Of a stretch of DNA of 64,000 nt, positions 55,912-64,000 are shown piece after piece (within the stretch, counting starts at the first letter, position 1; each line of letters starts with the position of its first letter). This DNA comes from Pseudomonas protegens (GTDB lineage: Bacteria; Pseudomonadota; Gammaproteobacteria; Pseudomonadales; Pseudomonadaceae). Under the pieces are notes generated by a model. The model was given only the letters and a program-made list of their open reading frames with translations. It ran no database searches and was not told the origin of the DNA. Location of the stretch: NCBI RefSeq assembly GCF_013407925.2, contig NZ_CP060201.1:6754520-6818519 (forward strand), given 5' to 3'. A program made the position numbers and the translations under genes.

Positions 55912-58461
55912 TCAATAGGCCGAATCGCTGGCGACCACCGCGTCTTCGCTGCTGGCCGCGCGTTTGCGCGAGGCCGGCCGGGCGCTTTGTTCGAAGTGCG
56001 CCTGACGCTGTTGCAGGGCTTCCAGCAGACCGAAGTCCTGAGGGAAGTCGTCGACCTGGATCGCGTGATCGCCGTACTCCACGTAACGACCGAGCAGCTC
56101 GTCTTCGTCCTGGCTGATCAGCTGCTGCTCCAGGGCCTTGACCCGCCAGACGGCGAAGGCCTCGCGAGAAATCGGCAACGGCGCCAGCAGGCCCTGCTTG
56201 ATCGCCGGCTTGAGCCGGGCTTCGATCAGTTCCACTTGCGGTTGCAGGCGGAACGCCAGTTCGCCATAGGCCAGCTTGTCGATGTCCGGCTGCGGAATGT
56301 AGGAGTCGGCCAGCAGGCGGTCGCGGGTCGGGCCCGGGGTCTGCACCAGCTCGGCGACTTGCGCCAGCAAGCGATCCGAGGGTTTGCGCTGGGGAATGCC
56401 CAGGGGAAAGCTCAGGCCACGGATGATCCGCGCGGCGACCTTGGACGGATAGTTGTCCAGCACTTCGGCCAGGGCTTCATGGGCCCGCAGCAGGCAGTCC
56501 TGGGCGGCCCAGTGCACCAGCGGCAGGTCGGCTTGCGGCCGGCCGTCGTCCTCGAAGCGCTTCAATACGCAAGACAGGATGTACAGCTGGGAGAGGATGT
56601 CGCCCAGGCGCCCGGTGATGCTTTCCTTGCGCTTGAGGGCACCGCCCAGCACGCCCATGGAAATGTCCGAAGCCAGGGCCAGCACCACCGACAGGCGCTG
56701 GATCTGCCGGTAATAGTCGGCCAGGGCCTTGTCGGTGTTGCCCGGAGCCTTGATCAGGCGCCCGCCGGTGACCGCGTGCACCGCGGCACGCACGGTGTTG
56801 GCGAAGACAAAGCTGATATGGCCGAACATCGCGCTGTCGAAGTCTTCCAGGCCTTTGCGTCCGCTGTCCCGGGCCGCTTCCATTTCGCGGAACACGTAAG
56901 GATGGCAGCGGATCAGCCCCTGGCCGTAGATGATCAGGCAGCGGGTCATGATGTTCGCGCCTTCCACGGTGATGGCGATCGGGCTTTGCTGGTAGGCCCG
57001 GGCCAGGAAGTTGTTGGGGCCCATGCAGATGCCCTTGCCGGCGACGATGTCCATGCCGTCGTTGACCATGGCCCGGGCACGCTCGGTGACGTGGTACTTG
57101 GCAATCGCCGAGATCACCGAAGGCTTCTCCCCGGCATCCAGGGACGCCACCGAGACCTTGCGCACCGCGTCACAGGCATACAGATGCCCGGCCATGCGCG
57201 CCAGGGGCGCCTGCACCCCTTCGAACTTGCCGATCGGCAGGCCGAACTGCTTGCGCATCGCCGCATAGGCGGTGGTGCCGCGCACCGCCACCTTGCCCAG
57301 GCCGACGTTGGCCGACGGCAGGGAGATGGCGCGCCCGGCGGCCAGGCATTCCATCAGCATGCGCCAGCCATTGCCCACCTGGGCGGCGCCGCCGATCACC
57401 CACTCCAGGGGAATGAACACATCCTTGCCGGTGGTCGGGCCGTTCTGGAACACCGCGTTCAGCGGCCAGTGGCGACGCCCGGTATTGACCCCCGGATGGG
57501 TGGTGGGAATCAGCGCGCAGGTGATCCCCAGGCTGCCCTTGCTGCCCAGCAGGCCGTCCGGGTCTTCGGCGCGAAAGGCCAGCCCCAGGACCGTGGCGAT
57601 AGGGCCCAGGGTGATGTAGCGCTTGTCCCAGGTGACGCGAAAGCCCAGCACTTCCTGGCCTTCGAACTGGCCCTTGCACACCACCCCGACATCGGGAATG
57701 GCCCCGGCATCGGAACCGGCATAGGGGCTGGTCAGGGCAAAGCAGGGAATGTCTTCGCCGCGAGCCAGGCGCGGCAGGTAATGCTGGCGCTGGGCCTCGG
57801 TGCCGTAGTGCAGCAGCAGCTCGGCCGGGCCCAGGGAGTTGGGCACCATCACCGAGATCGCCGCCGCGGAGCAGCGGGTCGAGAGCTTCATCACCACCTG
57901 GGAATGGGCGTAATGGGAGAAGCCTTTGCCGCCGTACTGCTTGGGAATGATCATCCCCAGGAAGCCCGCGTCCTTGGTGTATTGCCAGGCCTTGGGCGAC
58001 AGGTCCTGCCAGACCTGGGTGGTTTCCCAGTCGTTGGCCATGTCGCACAGGGTTTCCACTTCGTTGTCCATGAACGCCTGTTCCTCGGCGCTCAAGCTGG
58101 CCGGAGCGCTCTGCAACAGACGCGGCCAATCCGGCTTGCCGCTGAACAGCTCGGCGTCCCACCAGACCGTGCCGGACTCGATGGCGGCGCGCTCGGTGTC
58201 GGACATGGCCGGCATGATCTTGCGAAACATCGCCAGGGCGCGGCGGGTGAGCAAGGCCCGGCGCAGGGGCTTGATGCTCAGCAGCGCAGCCGGGGCCAGC
58301 ACCAGCAGCACGCCGAGGGTCAATCCCAGGGTGCCCACCAGGCTGAACAGATACGCGGCCGCCAGCCACACCACTGCGGCGCCCAGCCACAGGGCGGCTG
58401 TCGCCTGTCGATAAGCCAGCGCGAGCGCTGCGGCAAGTCCCACCAATAACCAGACAATCAT
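55912..58461 (-). CDS. fadE: Long-form acyl-CoA dehydrogenase
   Basis: An 849-residue FadE of the enterobacterial long type (E. coli 814). Two N-terminal membrane helices (VWLLVGLAAALALAYRQATA and LGLTLGVLLVLAPAALL) precede the acyl-CoA dehydrogenase core with MIIPKQYGGKGFSHYAHSQV, ALTSPYAGSDAGA and VEGANIMTRCLIIYGQG, and the extended C-terminal DUF1974 domain. It does the first beta-oxidation step, passing electrons to ETF. ATG at 58461 has AGAGG upstream. The promoter region contains an AT-rich motif like that near the TetR gene. Confidence 0.93.
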   Translation of the reverse strand: MIVWLLVGLAAALALAYRQATAALWLGAAVVWLAAAYLFSLVGTLGLTLGVLLVLAPAALLSIKPLRRALLTRRALAMFRKIMPAMSDTERAAIESGTVWWDAELFSGKPDWPRLLQSAPASLSAEEQAFMDNEVETLCDMANDWETTQVWQDLSPKAWQYTKDAGFLGMIIPKQYGGKGFSHYAHSQVVMKLSTRCSAAAISVMVPNSLGPAELLLHYGTEAQRQHYLPRLARGEDIPCFALTSPYAGSDAGAIPDVGVVCKGQFEGQEVLGFRVTWDKRYITLGPIATVLGLAFRAEDPDGLLGSKGSLGITCALIPTTHPGVNTGRRHWPLNAVFQNGPTTGKDVFIPLEWVIGGAAQVGNGWRMLMECLAAGRAISLPSANVGLGKVAVRGTTAYAAMRKQFGLPIGKFEGVQAPLARMAGHLYACDAVRKVSVASLDAGEKPSVISAIAKYHVTERARAMVNDGMDIVAGKGICMGPNNFLARAYQQSPIAITVEGANIMTRCLIIYGQGLIRCHPYVFREMEAARDSGRKGLEDFDSAMFGHISFVFANTVRAAVHAVTGGRLIKAPGNTDKALADYYRQIQRLSVVLALASDISMGVLGGALKRKESITGRLGDILSQLYILSCVLKRFEDDGRPQADLPLVHWAAQDCLLRAHEALAEVLDNYPSKVAARIIRGLSFPLGIPQRKPSDRLLAQVAELVQTPGPTRDRLLADSYIPQPDIDKLAYGELAFRLQPQVELIEARLKPAIKQGLLAPLPISREAFAVWRVKALEQQLISQDEDELLGRYVEYGDHAIQVDDFPQDFGLLEALQQRQAHFEQSARPASRKRAASSEDAVVASDSAY

Positions 58462-58553
58462 GGAATACCTCTCTTGTTCTAACGAGACGACCACTGGGAA
58501 CCTGGGCGTTGTGCCGGCCCCTCGCAGATCACCCTACAAAGGAAAGAAGCATG

Positions 58554-58573
58554 TTTCAAATTTTATTTTAAAA
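58554..58573. promoter_or_regulatory. AT-rich motif, copy 3 (fadE operon promoter)
   Basis: TTTCAAATTTTATTTTAAAA, followed by TATTTTTTTGAG, lies about 95-115 bp before fadE. It resembles the motifs at 45464, 45655 and 63055 and is extended into an imperfect TCAAA...TTTGA palindrome. Confidence 0.4.
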
Positions 58574-58631
58574 TATTTTTTTGAGCGAATTGACCAATGC
58601 ATAACGGCTGAACAGCGTCAGCCCGGGGTGG

Positions 58632-58670
58632 AAAAAAACAGGTTCAAGACGGGTCTGGAACCGACCCGTC
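58632..58670 (-). terminator. Terminator of fadL
   Basis: On the minus strand GACGGGTC-7 nt-GACCCGTC forms a perfect 8-bp stem, followed 9 bases later by seven Ts (A run at 58632-58638). It lies about 60 bp after the fadL stop and before the fadE promoter, separating the two transcripts. Confidence 0.6.
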
Positions 58671-58727
58671 CGGTCAACGGCAGTAGCGCAATCCTTTGGT
58701 ACTGCCGTCAGGCCAGCACACCACGGA

Positions 58728-60170
58728 TCAGAAGTGGTAAGTCGCTGAAAGACTGACTACCTCGCCCTTGGCGTCAACCTTACCGTCGAGGCTGGAGCCA
58801 CCGAGGCGATCCTGATTGACCGTCTTGAGCTTGGCTTCCTTGACGAACTGCCGCGAGTACGCCCCATCGATGGTCAACCCGGGAATGGCCTTGATGTCAT
58901 AGCCAAAACCCAGGGAGGTGAACCAACGGTCATTGTCCGGAATCCGCGGGTCGCGGGTCGAATCGCGGGTCGGCGTCTCGTCGAACGCCACCCCGGCACG
59001 CAGGGTCAACTGGTCGGTGAGCTTATAGTCGCCACCTAGGGAGTACATCATCGAATCCTTGTAGCGGTACGGAATGGAAACGATGGTGTTGCCGTCGGAC
59101 TTGAGTGTCAGGTCCTTGAACGACGACCACTGCGTCCAGGTGGCGCTGGCCCCCAGGGTGAAACGGTCGTTGAACACGTGTACCCAGTCCAGGCCCAAGG
59201 TGGCCGGAATATCCAATTGGGTGGTGGCATTGGCACCGTCTGGGTTCAGCTTGAGGCCGGGATAGGCCAGCTCCACCAGGGTCTCGCCATTCGGGCCCGC
59301 CGGCTGAGTCATGTAAGTGCGGCCCAGAGCATCTGCGTAGATGTTGTATTTACCCTCCATCTTGTTCTTGATCTTGGCGTGATAGTTCAGGCCCAGGGTG
59401 TCCTGTTCGGTGGGTTTCCAGACTACGCCGGTGAACCAGCCCACCGAGGTGTTGTCGACCTTGACCCGCATCAGGTTGGACCCCACTCCGGACGGAAATG
59501 GAATACCAATGTTTGGGGACAGCGCCGCGGCCCCGGTGAGGTTGAGGTTCTGGCTGACGAAACCGGTGCTGTGCTGAACGATCAGCCCGGCGCCTAGCGA
59601 GAACTGGTCATTGACCTTGAACGACAGCGAACCGGTCACCCCCACCGTCTCGATCTTGGTATCGACGGCGAAGTCGCGGCCTTTCCAGCCATCGTCCCAG
59701 GTGCTGCGCATCCCTTGGGGCACGACCTGGCTGAGGCCGAACGCGAAGCGGTCGTTGAGCGGCATGACCAGGAAGCCTGTGGGCAGCCAGGCGGTGAAAC
59801 CGCCCTGCCCGCCATTGCCAGTCAGTTCCTCGGCCGGGCCGCTGGGTATGCCATCGCTGTCCACTGGAATGGTGGAAGCCGGCTGCCCCTGATAATCGGT
59901 GGCATTGCCTTTGTATTTCATCTTGATCCGTGCGTAATCCACGGTCATCTGCGCGATGTTCTGATCAATGAAAGCCATGGCGGCCGGGTTGTTGTAAGCC
60001 GCACTGGGATCATTCTTGAACAGCGAACCACCACCGAAGGCCCGTCCCCAGCCGGGAGCGCCGTAGGTCGGAGTAGAGAAGCCCCCCGCCTGCACCGGAC
60101 CGGAACTGATCAAGCCACCCAGTACTGCCAGGCCGATGACTGCCTGGATCTTGTGTTTCTTATTATTCAT
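58728..60170 (-). CDS. fadL: OmpP1/FadL-family outer-membrane hydrocarbon/fatty-acid transporter
   Basis: A 480-residue beta-barrel protein. Signal peptide VIGLAVLGGLISSGPVQAGG; the FadL N-terminal hatch shows GFSTPTYGAPGWGRAFGGGS and NDPSAAYNNPAAMA (the NPA motif); it ends in SLSATYHF with the terminal Phe used for barrel assembly. It should let long-chain fatty acids or alkanes cross the outer membrane. Located between praB/alkB and fadE, which supports hydrocarbon uptake. Confidence 0.92.
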   Translation of the reverse strand: MNNKKHKIQAVIGLAVLGGLISSGPVQAGGFSTPTYGAPGWGRAFGGGSLFKNDPSAAYNNPAAMAFIDQNIAQMTVDYARIKMKYKGNATDYQGQPASTIPVDSDGIPSGPAEELTGNGGQGGFTAWLPTGFLVMPLNDRFAFGLSQVVPQGMRSTWDDGWKGRDFAVDTKIETVGVTGSLSFKVNDQFSLGAGLIVQHSTGFVSQNLNLTGAAALSPNIGIPFPSGVGSNLMRVKVDNTSVGWFTGVVWKPTEQDTLGLNYHAKIKNKMEGKYNIYADALGRTYMTQPAGPNGETLVELAYPGLKLNPDGANATTQLDIPATLGLDWVHVFNDRFTLGASATWTQWSSFKDLTLKSDGNTIVSIPYRYKDSMMYSLGGDYKLTDQLTLRAGVAFDETPTRDSTRDPRIPDNDRWFTSLGFGYDIKAIPGLTIDGAYSRQFVKEAKLKTVNQDRLGGSSLDGKVDAKGEVVSLSATYHF

Positions 60171-60226
60171 GCCCCACTCCTTATTATTATCGACCGCGAT
60201 CGGTCACCACCGATCCAGGGTGCAGC

Positions 60227-60259
60227 AACAGGCGCCCCTGGCGAGGCGCCTGTTTTTTT
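60227..60259 (+). terminator. Rho-independent terminator, best on the plus strand
   Basis: AACAGGCGCC-8 nt-GGCGCCTGTT is a perfect 10-bp stem followed on the plus strand by seven Ts (60253-60259). No plus-strand gene ends here. On the minus strand it follows the first praB stop by 36 bp and may end that transcript with a weaker tail. Confidence 0.65.
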
Positions 60260-60294
60260 CAGCAAGTGATCAACAGGCTGAAGTCAGATCAACT

Positions 60295-60786
60295 TCATGG
60301 GGTGACGGTGAACGCCGGGCTTGGATTGACGCTCAGAGCCGTGATCTTGCAGCTGCCGACGGTTTGCGCCGAAGGAATGCTCAGGGTGTTGGTGGCGTTG
60401 TTCCAGGTGACGTTGATGGTCACTGGAGCGCTGCTGCAGTTGGAGAGGATCTTGAAGTTGACCCCGGCCACGGTGCCCGCAGTGGCGCTGGACGCGGTCA
60501 GGGTCCAAGGCAGCCCCAGCAACGAAGGCACGCCGCACAGCGAGTTGCTGCCGCTGACGGTGGCACCGGTGATCGAAGCATTGGAGCCGTTGGCGGCCAC
60601 GGTGCCGGTGAAGTTGATGTTGCAGTTGACCGGAATGCCCAGCGACGCCGGCGAAGTCACCGAAATGGTGCCCGGTGCCGAGAAGGTCGCGCCGGCAGGC
60701 GCAATGGTCGCAGCGTTGGCCATCGACGCGGCGCCGAGGCAGATGGCGAAGGAAGCTACGGATACCAGAGTCTTGATGCTTTGCAT
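60295..60786 (-). CDS. praB: PraB-type alkane-oxidation activator protein (copy 1)
   Basis: A 163-residue exported protein. Signal peptide TLVSVASFAICLGAASMANA with AxA cleavage, then the PraB-like TIAPAGATFSAPGTISVTSP and four cysteines (two likely disulfides). PraB of P. aeruginosa is a secreted factor that promotes growth on hexadecane and contributes to biofilm. ATG at 60786 has GAGGAAA upstream; an earlier frame start lacks this. Paralogous to the next gene, sharing the I-x-P-A-x-x-x-F-S-A-x-G-x-I-S pattern. Close to alkB, which fits alkane use. Confidence 0.87.
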   Translation of the reverse strand: MQSIKTLVSVASFAICLGAASMANAATIAPAGATFSAPGTISVTSPASLGIPVNCNINFTGTVAANGSNASITGATVSGSNSLCGVPSLLGLPWTLTASSATAGTVAGVNFKILSNCSSAPVTINVTWNNATNTLSIPSAQTVGSCKITALSVNPSPAFTVTP

Positions 60787-60991
60787 TGTTGTTTTCCTCA
60801 AGATTTAGGCAACAGGCAGTTGCCAGGGGGTTATCAGCCTTGCCAGGGGGTCGATGACGCCATCGGCTCTCGGGCTCGACCGAATTCGGTACTGGAGCGC
60901 GCTAGGGCGATACCGACCCGGCTTGAACAACCGGTACTTCCGGACTCAATCGCAGTGTCATCAGCGTCCCTCCATGGATTCTGCGTTGGCT

Positions 60992-61483
60992 TCAGGGGGC
61001 CACCCGGAACGTGGGCGGCATCTGGATCGATACGGTCTTGATGGTGCAGCCGCCGTCGAGGCTGACCTGGGTTGCCTCGAGTTTTCCGGTGCTGTTGTTC
61101 CAGCGGCCCTCGGCGGTGCTCGGCCCGCATTCGCCGCCCACCAGGGGCGCGTGCACCGTGACCCGGATGCCGGACATGGCGCCGCTGGTTTCGTCCCTGG
61201 CGACCAGCTTCCAGGGCAGGTGCGTGGCCTCCACCTGGCCGCACTTGAGGCCGCCGCTGAAGTCGACCTTGTCGACGCTGGCAAAACTGCCGTCGGGGCT
61301 GACCTTGCCGCTGACCTGGATGGTGCAGTCGGCATTGATGATGCTTTTGGCAAAGCTGATGGGGCCCTTGGCGCTGAACTCGGTGTTGGCCGGTTCGATG
61401 CGCGCGGCTTCGGCGGCGTTCAGCAGTGACACACCCACCAGGACCACGAACAGACGGGCGGCGAACAGAGGTGAAGTAGACAT
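60992..61483 (-). CDS. praB: PraB-type protein (copy 2)
   Basis: A 163-residue exported paralogue of copy 1. Signal peptide RLFVVLVGVSLLNAAEA, then RIEPANTEFSAKGPISFAKS, the same pattern as copy 1, and four similarly spaced cysteines (ADCTIQVSG, GLKCGQV, GGECGPS and GGCTIKT). Identity to copy 1 is low, so the duplication is old. It lies between alkB (130 bp upstream) and copy 1 (about 200 bp downstream). Confidence 0.85.
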   Translation of the reverse strand: MSTSPLFAARLFVVLVGVSLLNAAEAARIEPANTEFSAKGPISFAKSIINADCTIQVSGKVSPDGSFASVDKVDFSGGLKCGQVEATHLPWKLVARDETSGAMSGIRVTVHAPLVGGECGPSTAEGRWNNSTGKLEATQVSLDGGCTIKTVSIQMPPTFRVAP

Positions 61484-61558
61484 CCGTGACTTCCTTGCAG
61501 TTGCTTATTGTTGTTGTCGGTCAACTTGGCGTAAGGACTTCGGTGTTGCCTCGCTGCC

Positions 61559-61601
61559 CCTTCAAGCGGGTGTACCCGGACGGGCCACCGGCGCTTGAAG
61601 G
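61559..61601 (-). terminator. Inverted repeat after alkB
   Basis: CCTTCAAGCG (61559-61568) and CGCTTGAAGG (61592-61601) form a perfect 10-bp stem with a 23-base loop, 13 bp after the alkB stop. There is no T run; it may attenuate transcription into praB or stabilise the alkB message. Confidence 0.4.
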
Positions 61602-61613
61602 CGAGCGCTACAG

Positions 61614-62906
61614 CTAAACAGCGGTGTCTGGATCGGTGTCGGTAAAACCGTATTGCCGGAGCAGTTCGGCACGCTTGGCCGGATGCAGGTTGGCTAGCCG
61701 CACGTCCCCGGAGTAATGCGCCAGGACCCGGTGATCCATAAGCCGCCGCCAGAGCGCTGGCACATAGGCCCAGACGATCATGGTGGCGTAGCCATAAGGC
61801 AGCTGTGGCGACTCGTCGAAGTGGCGCAGGGCCTGGTAGGAACGGGTCGGGTTGGCGTGGTGGTCGGAGTGCCGTTGCAGTTGGAACAGGAAGATGTTGG
61901 TGACGATGCGATTGCTGTTCCAGGAGTGGCGTGGCGAGCAGCGCTCATAGCGGCCGTTGGGCTGTTTCTGGCGCAGCAGGCCGTAATGCTCGACGTAGTT
62001 CACCACCTCCAGCAGCGAGAACCCGTAGATGCCCTGGATCACCAGGAAGGGAATCACCGCCGCCCCCAGCCAGGCGATCAGCACGCCCCAGAGCACCACG
62101 CTGTAGAGCCAGGCGCTGAGTACGCCGTTCTTCCAGTGCAGGGTCGGCAGCCCGAGCTTGTGCAGGCGCTCGCTTTCCAGATGCCAGGCCGAACGCAGAC
62201 TGAACCAGACGGTGCGCGGCAGGAAGCTCCAGAACGACTCGCCCAGCCGCGAGCTGGCGGGATCTTCCGGGGTCGCCACGCGAACGTGATGGCCACGGTT
62301 GTGCTCGACGAAGAAGTGCCCGTAGAACGTCGAGGCCAAGGCCAGTTTGGCCAGGAACTTGGCCATTCCGCGGCTCTTGTGCCCCAGTTCATGGGCGATG
62401 TTGATGGCGATGCCGGTGGCGGCGCCGGTGGACATGGCCATGCCCAGGTAGGTGAACCAGCCGACGCTGCCGTGCAGCTGCGCACGCTCGGTCAGGAACG
62501 CGGCGAAGTTCGCCAGACCGCCTTGCAGGTGTAGCTGCTGGCTCAACTGCAGCAGGCCGCCAGCGATGATCCAGTCCACCCCGCTGACCGCCATCCAGGC
62601 AGTGACCACCAGGGACAGCACCGAAAGCACGGCGCAGCTGTAGACGATAAAGCGGTAGTAAGGCTGTTTTTCCAGGTCGGGAACCGCGGATTCCGGCGGG
62701 TTGCTGGCGTCTTCCCCCAGCAGGCCGTCGATCAGCGGAATCAGGCCGAAAATCACCACCACCCCGCTCCACCAGAACACCTGGACACCGGTGGTGAGGG
62801 CAAAGAGACCGGCCAGCAAGGGAGTGATCATCGGCAAGGTGCCGAGCCACCAGAGGTGACGCTTGCCATCGGTCCAGACGCCGGGTGCCGCCACGGAGAC
62901 AGTCAT
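61614..62906 (-). CDS. alkB: Alkane 1-monooxygenase
   Basis: A 430-residue membrane-bound di-iron enzyme that hydroxylates n-alkanes at the terminal carbon. The histidine boxes are HELGHK, EHNRGHH and LQRHSDHHANP, with the extra NYVEHYGL motif; about six hydrophobic helices surround them. It needs rubredoxin and rubredoxin reductase, neither of which is in the window. First gene of the minus-strand lipid block. The upstream region carries the fourth AT-rich motif. Confidence 0.95.
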   Translation of the reverse strand: MTVSVAAPGVWTDGKRHLWWLGTLPMITPLLAGLFALTTGVQVFWWSGVVVIFGLIPLIDGLLGEDASNPPESAVPDLEKQPYYRFIVYSCAVLSVLSLVVTAWMAVSGVDWIIAGGLLQLSQQLHLQGGLANFAAFLTERAQLHGSVGWFTYLGMAMSTGAATGIAINIAHELGHKSRGMAKFLAKLALASTFYGHFFVEHNRGHHVRVATPEDPASSRLGESFWSFLPRTVWFSLRSAWHLESERLHKLGLPTLHWKNGVLSAWLYSVVLWGVLIAWLGAAVIPFLVIQGIYGFSLLEVVNYVEHYGLLRQKQPNGRYERCSPRHSWNSNRIVTNIFLFQLQRHSDHHANPTRSYQALRHFDESPQLPYGYATMIVWAYVPALWRRLMDHRVLAHYSGDVRLANLHPAKRAELLRQYGFTDTDPDTAV

Positions 62907-63054
62907 GGCAGCCTCCGCACGAGGGCAGTGGGCAGGGATGCTATAAAGGACAGCGCGGTAGCGCTGTATGGCGCGTGATTGGATGAAAAAACAAAAGCGT
63001 GAAATGGCGTTATTTTCATTATTTTAATCGCTCAATTGCACTTTCAAAAAAAAC

Positions 63055-63075
63055 ATTCAAAACATTTTTTTAAAA
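63055..63075. promoter_or_regulatory. AT-rich motif, copy 4 (alkB promoter)
   Basis: ATTCAAAACATTTTTTTAAAA lies about 150-170 bp upstream of the alkB start and closely resembles copy 2 (ATTCAAACAATTTTTTAAAA). The 294-bp gap 62907-63200 otherwise shows no gene. Confidence 0.42.
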
Positions 63076-63200
63076 AAAATAGCTCGGGTTCGTTAGCTCG
63101 TCAACTATTTTTTCGGCCTGTCTTGAATGTCGCCCGTGACGCATTTACAGCGGCTTGCAGAGTGGTTGCGTGACGTTCGAAACCGCCCCCCACATCCCCT

Positions 63201-64000
63201 CTAGCTTGCTCGTGATGCCGCGAACGGCGGGCGCAGCACCGTGGCGCTGCGTGGCGGCGTCGCCTGGGCAGCGACCTGCTCAACCAGGGCCACCACCGGT
63301 TCGACGGCGCTGATGGGCAGCATGTGCCCCCTGCCCTGAACGATCTCCAGGGACAGCCCCGGCACCTTGCCGACCATCGCCTGCCCATGCTTGCGGTAAT
63401 TGAGTATCGAGTCCGCCGAGCCATAGATCAGCCCAACCGGCAGCTTCAGGCTGGGGTAGCGCTTGACCATCTCCGACAAGGAACGATTGACCACGGCGAT
63501 CTCGCTGGAGGCGTTGTAGAAGTTCTGCGAGCGCATGCCCAGCAAGCCCCCGCCGCGTTCGGCGAAATCCTCGGGGACCGGGTCCGGGGCGAATATCGCC
63601 TTGACCAGCCCTCGCCGGCCAAGCATGGCCATGGGCGCCGCCAGGGTCAGGGCCATCCAGCGCCGCAGCAAGGCCGGGCGCACTCCCAGGGACAGGAACA
63701 CCAGTGGCAGCATGCGTTGCGGATGGGTCAGCGGCGCCACGAGGATCAGCCCGGACACCGACTGCGGATGATCCAGTGCCAGCGACAGCGCCACCGCGCC
63801 GCCCAGGGAATGCCCCAGTACCAGCGGCTGCCGCAGATCCAGCGCGCGAATGAATTGGGCCACCAGGGCGGCCTGGGCCGGCAGATCTGCCGCCGCCCCC
63901 CGGGCCCGGGTGGAATAGCCGGAGCCGGGGCGATCGAGGGTGATGACCCGGAACCGCTCGCGCAATGCCGGAGCCAGGGAGTGGGTCAGGTTGCGACCGC
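63201..64000 (-). CDS. Alpha/beta hydrolase (5' end beyond the window)
   Basis: The frame stays open to position 64000, so the start lies outside; 266 codons are visible. Ser nucleophile in LVLGHSLGGAVALSLAL, RVITLDRPGSGYSTRA before it, acid region LIYGSADSILNY and catalytic His in VQGRGHMLPIS. This is a serine-type hydrolase or esterase/haloperoxidase-like enzyme, unlike the Asp-type hydrolase at 43593. It is upstream of alkB on the same strand with nearly 300 bp between. Substrate unknown; an ester would fit the lipid context. Confidence 0.88.
   Translation of the reverse strand, partial: GRNLTHSLAPALRERFRVITLDRPGSGYSTRARGAAADLPAQAALVAQFIRALDLRQPLVLGHSLGGAVALSLALDHPQSVSGLILVAPLTHPQRMLPLVFLSLGVRPALLRRWMALTLAAPMAMLGRRGLVKAIFAPDPVPEDFAERGGGLLGMRSQNFYNASSEIAVVNRSLSEMVKRYPSLKLPVGLIYGSADSILNYRKHGQAMVGKVPGLSLEIVQGRGHMLPISAVEPVVALVEQVAAQATPPRSATVLRPPFAASRAS

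Noticed and set aside
55012..58449. An 1145-codon open frame on the plus strand
   Set aside because: It is the antisense shadow of fabG and fadE, with Gln/Gly/His-rich sequence and no motif.
60192..60205. GACCGCGATCGGTC upstream of fadL as an operator
   Set aside because: Only 5-bp arms, and short GC palindromes of this kind are expected by chance; no matching copy was found elsewhere in the window.

Overview
The window is high-GC DNA (about two thirds G+C) from the chromosome of a fluorescent pseudomonad, most likely the Pseudomonas fluorescens/protegens/chlororaphis complex. This rests on the gene families (Anr-like FNR regulator, OprI-like lipoprotein, PraB, GltS, SpuD/PotF-type binding protein), the Pseudomonas-type REP elements and the codon use. 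I see no tRNA, rRNA, CRISPR, integrase or transposase. Almost all of the window is coding, with large antisense shadow frames that I left out.

Region 1 (1-13136) is a stress and low-oxygen metabolism block. It holds acetate kinase (cut by the window edge), a YbhN-like membrane protein, a three-gene operon (unknown protein, KaiC-like ATPase, histidine kinase broken by a one-base frameshift), a zinc alcohol dehydrogenase, NAD(P)H-hydrate repair, an aldehyde dehydrogenase, a YflT-like membrane protein, a triple-BON protein, an OprI-like lipoprotein and a hybrid kinase/LuxR-type regulator. Region 2 (13137-18485) has GltS, an unlisted 47-aa membrane peptide, a likely light-inducible SDR/photolyase/DUF2256 operon, and two small genes.

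Region 3 (18513-32062) mixes housekeeping genes (RidA, RlhA-type U32 protein, LysR/SDR pair, histidine phosphatase, NlpD-like lipoprotein) with two accessory candidates. One is a 1142-aa NACHT-like STAND ATPase with a C-terminal PD-(D/E)XK nuclease-like domain. The other is an operon of a secreted protein of unknown function and a KAP-family P-loop NTPase. Both are plausible undescribed defence or conflict systems.

Region 4 (32243-38473) is a second stress block: a four-cysteine FNR/Anr-family regulator, a beta-CASP metallo-beta-lactamase protein, two tandem-domain universal stress proteins, a GNAT acetyltransferase and an MgtC/DUF4010 membrane protein. FNR-box-like palindromes lie 80-110 bp upstream of ackA, both usp genes, the GNAT gene and the regulator, which ties regions 1 and 4 into one probable Anr-type regulon.

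Region 5 (38609-43484) is a putrescine/polyamine utilisation cluster: AraC regulator, glutamate-putrescine ligase, periplasmic binding protein and FAD oxidase. Region 6 (43593-50573) has an epoxide-hydrolase-like protein, a PsrA-like TetR regulator and a four-gene ABC/TolC/membrane-fusion export operon ending in a REP pair. Region 7 (50614-64000) is one long minus-strand lipid block: alkane hydroxylase AlkB, two PraB paralogues, FadL, FadE, long-form FabG, MaoC hydratase, thiolase and FadD. These suffice for uptake, terminal oxidation (with partners encoded elsewhere) and beta-oxidation of alkanes and fatty acids. A related AT-rich motif occurs before the TetR gene, the export operon, fadE and alkB, which suggests that TetR-family control spans regions 6 and 7.
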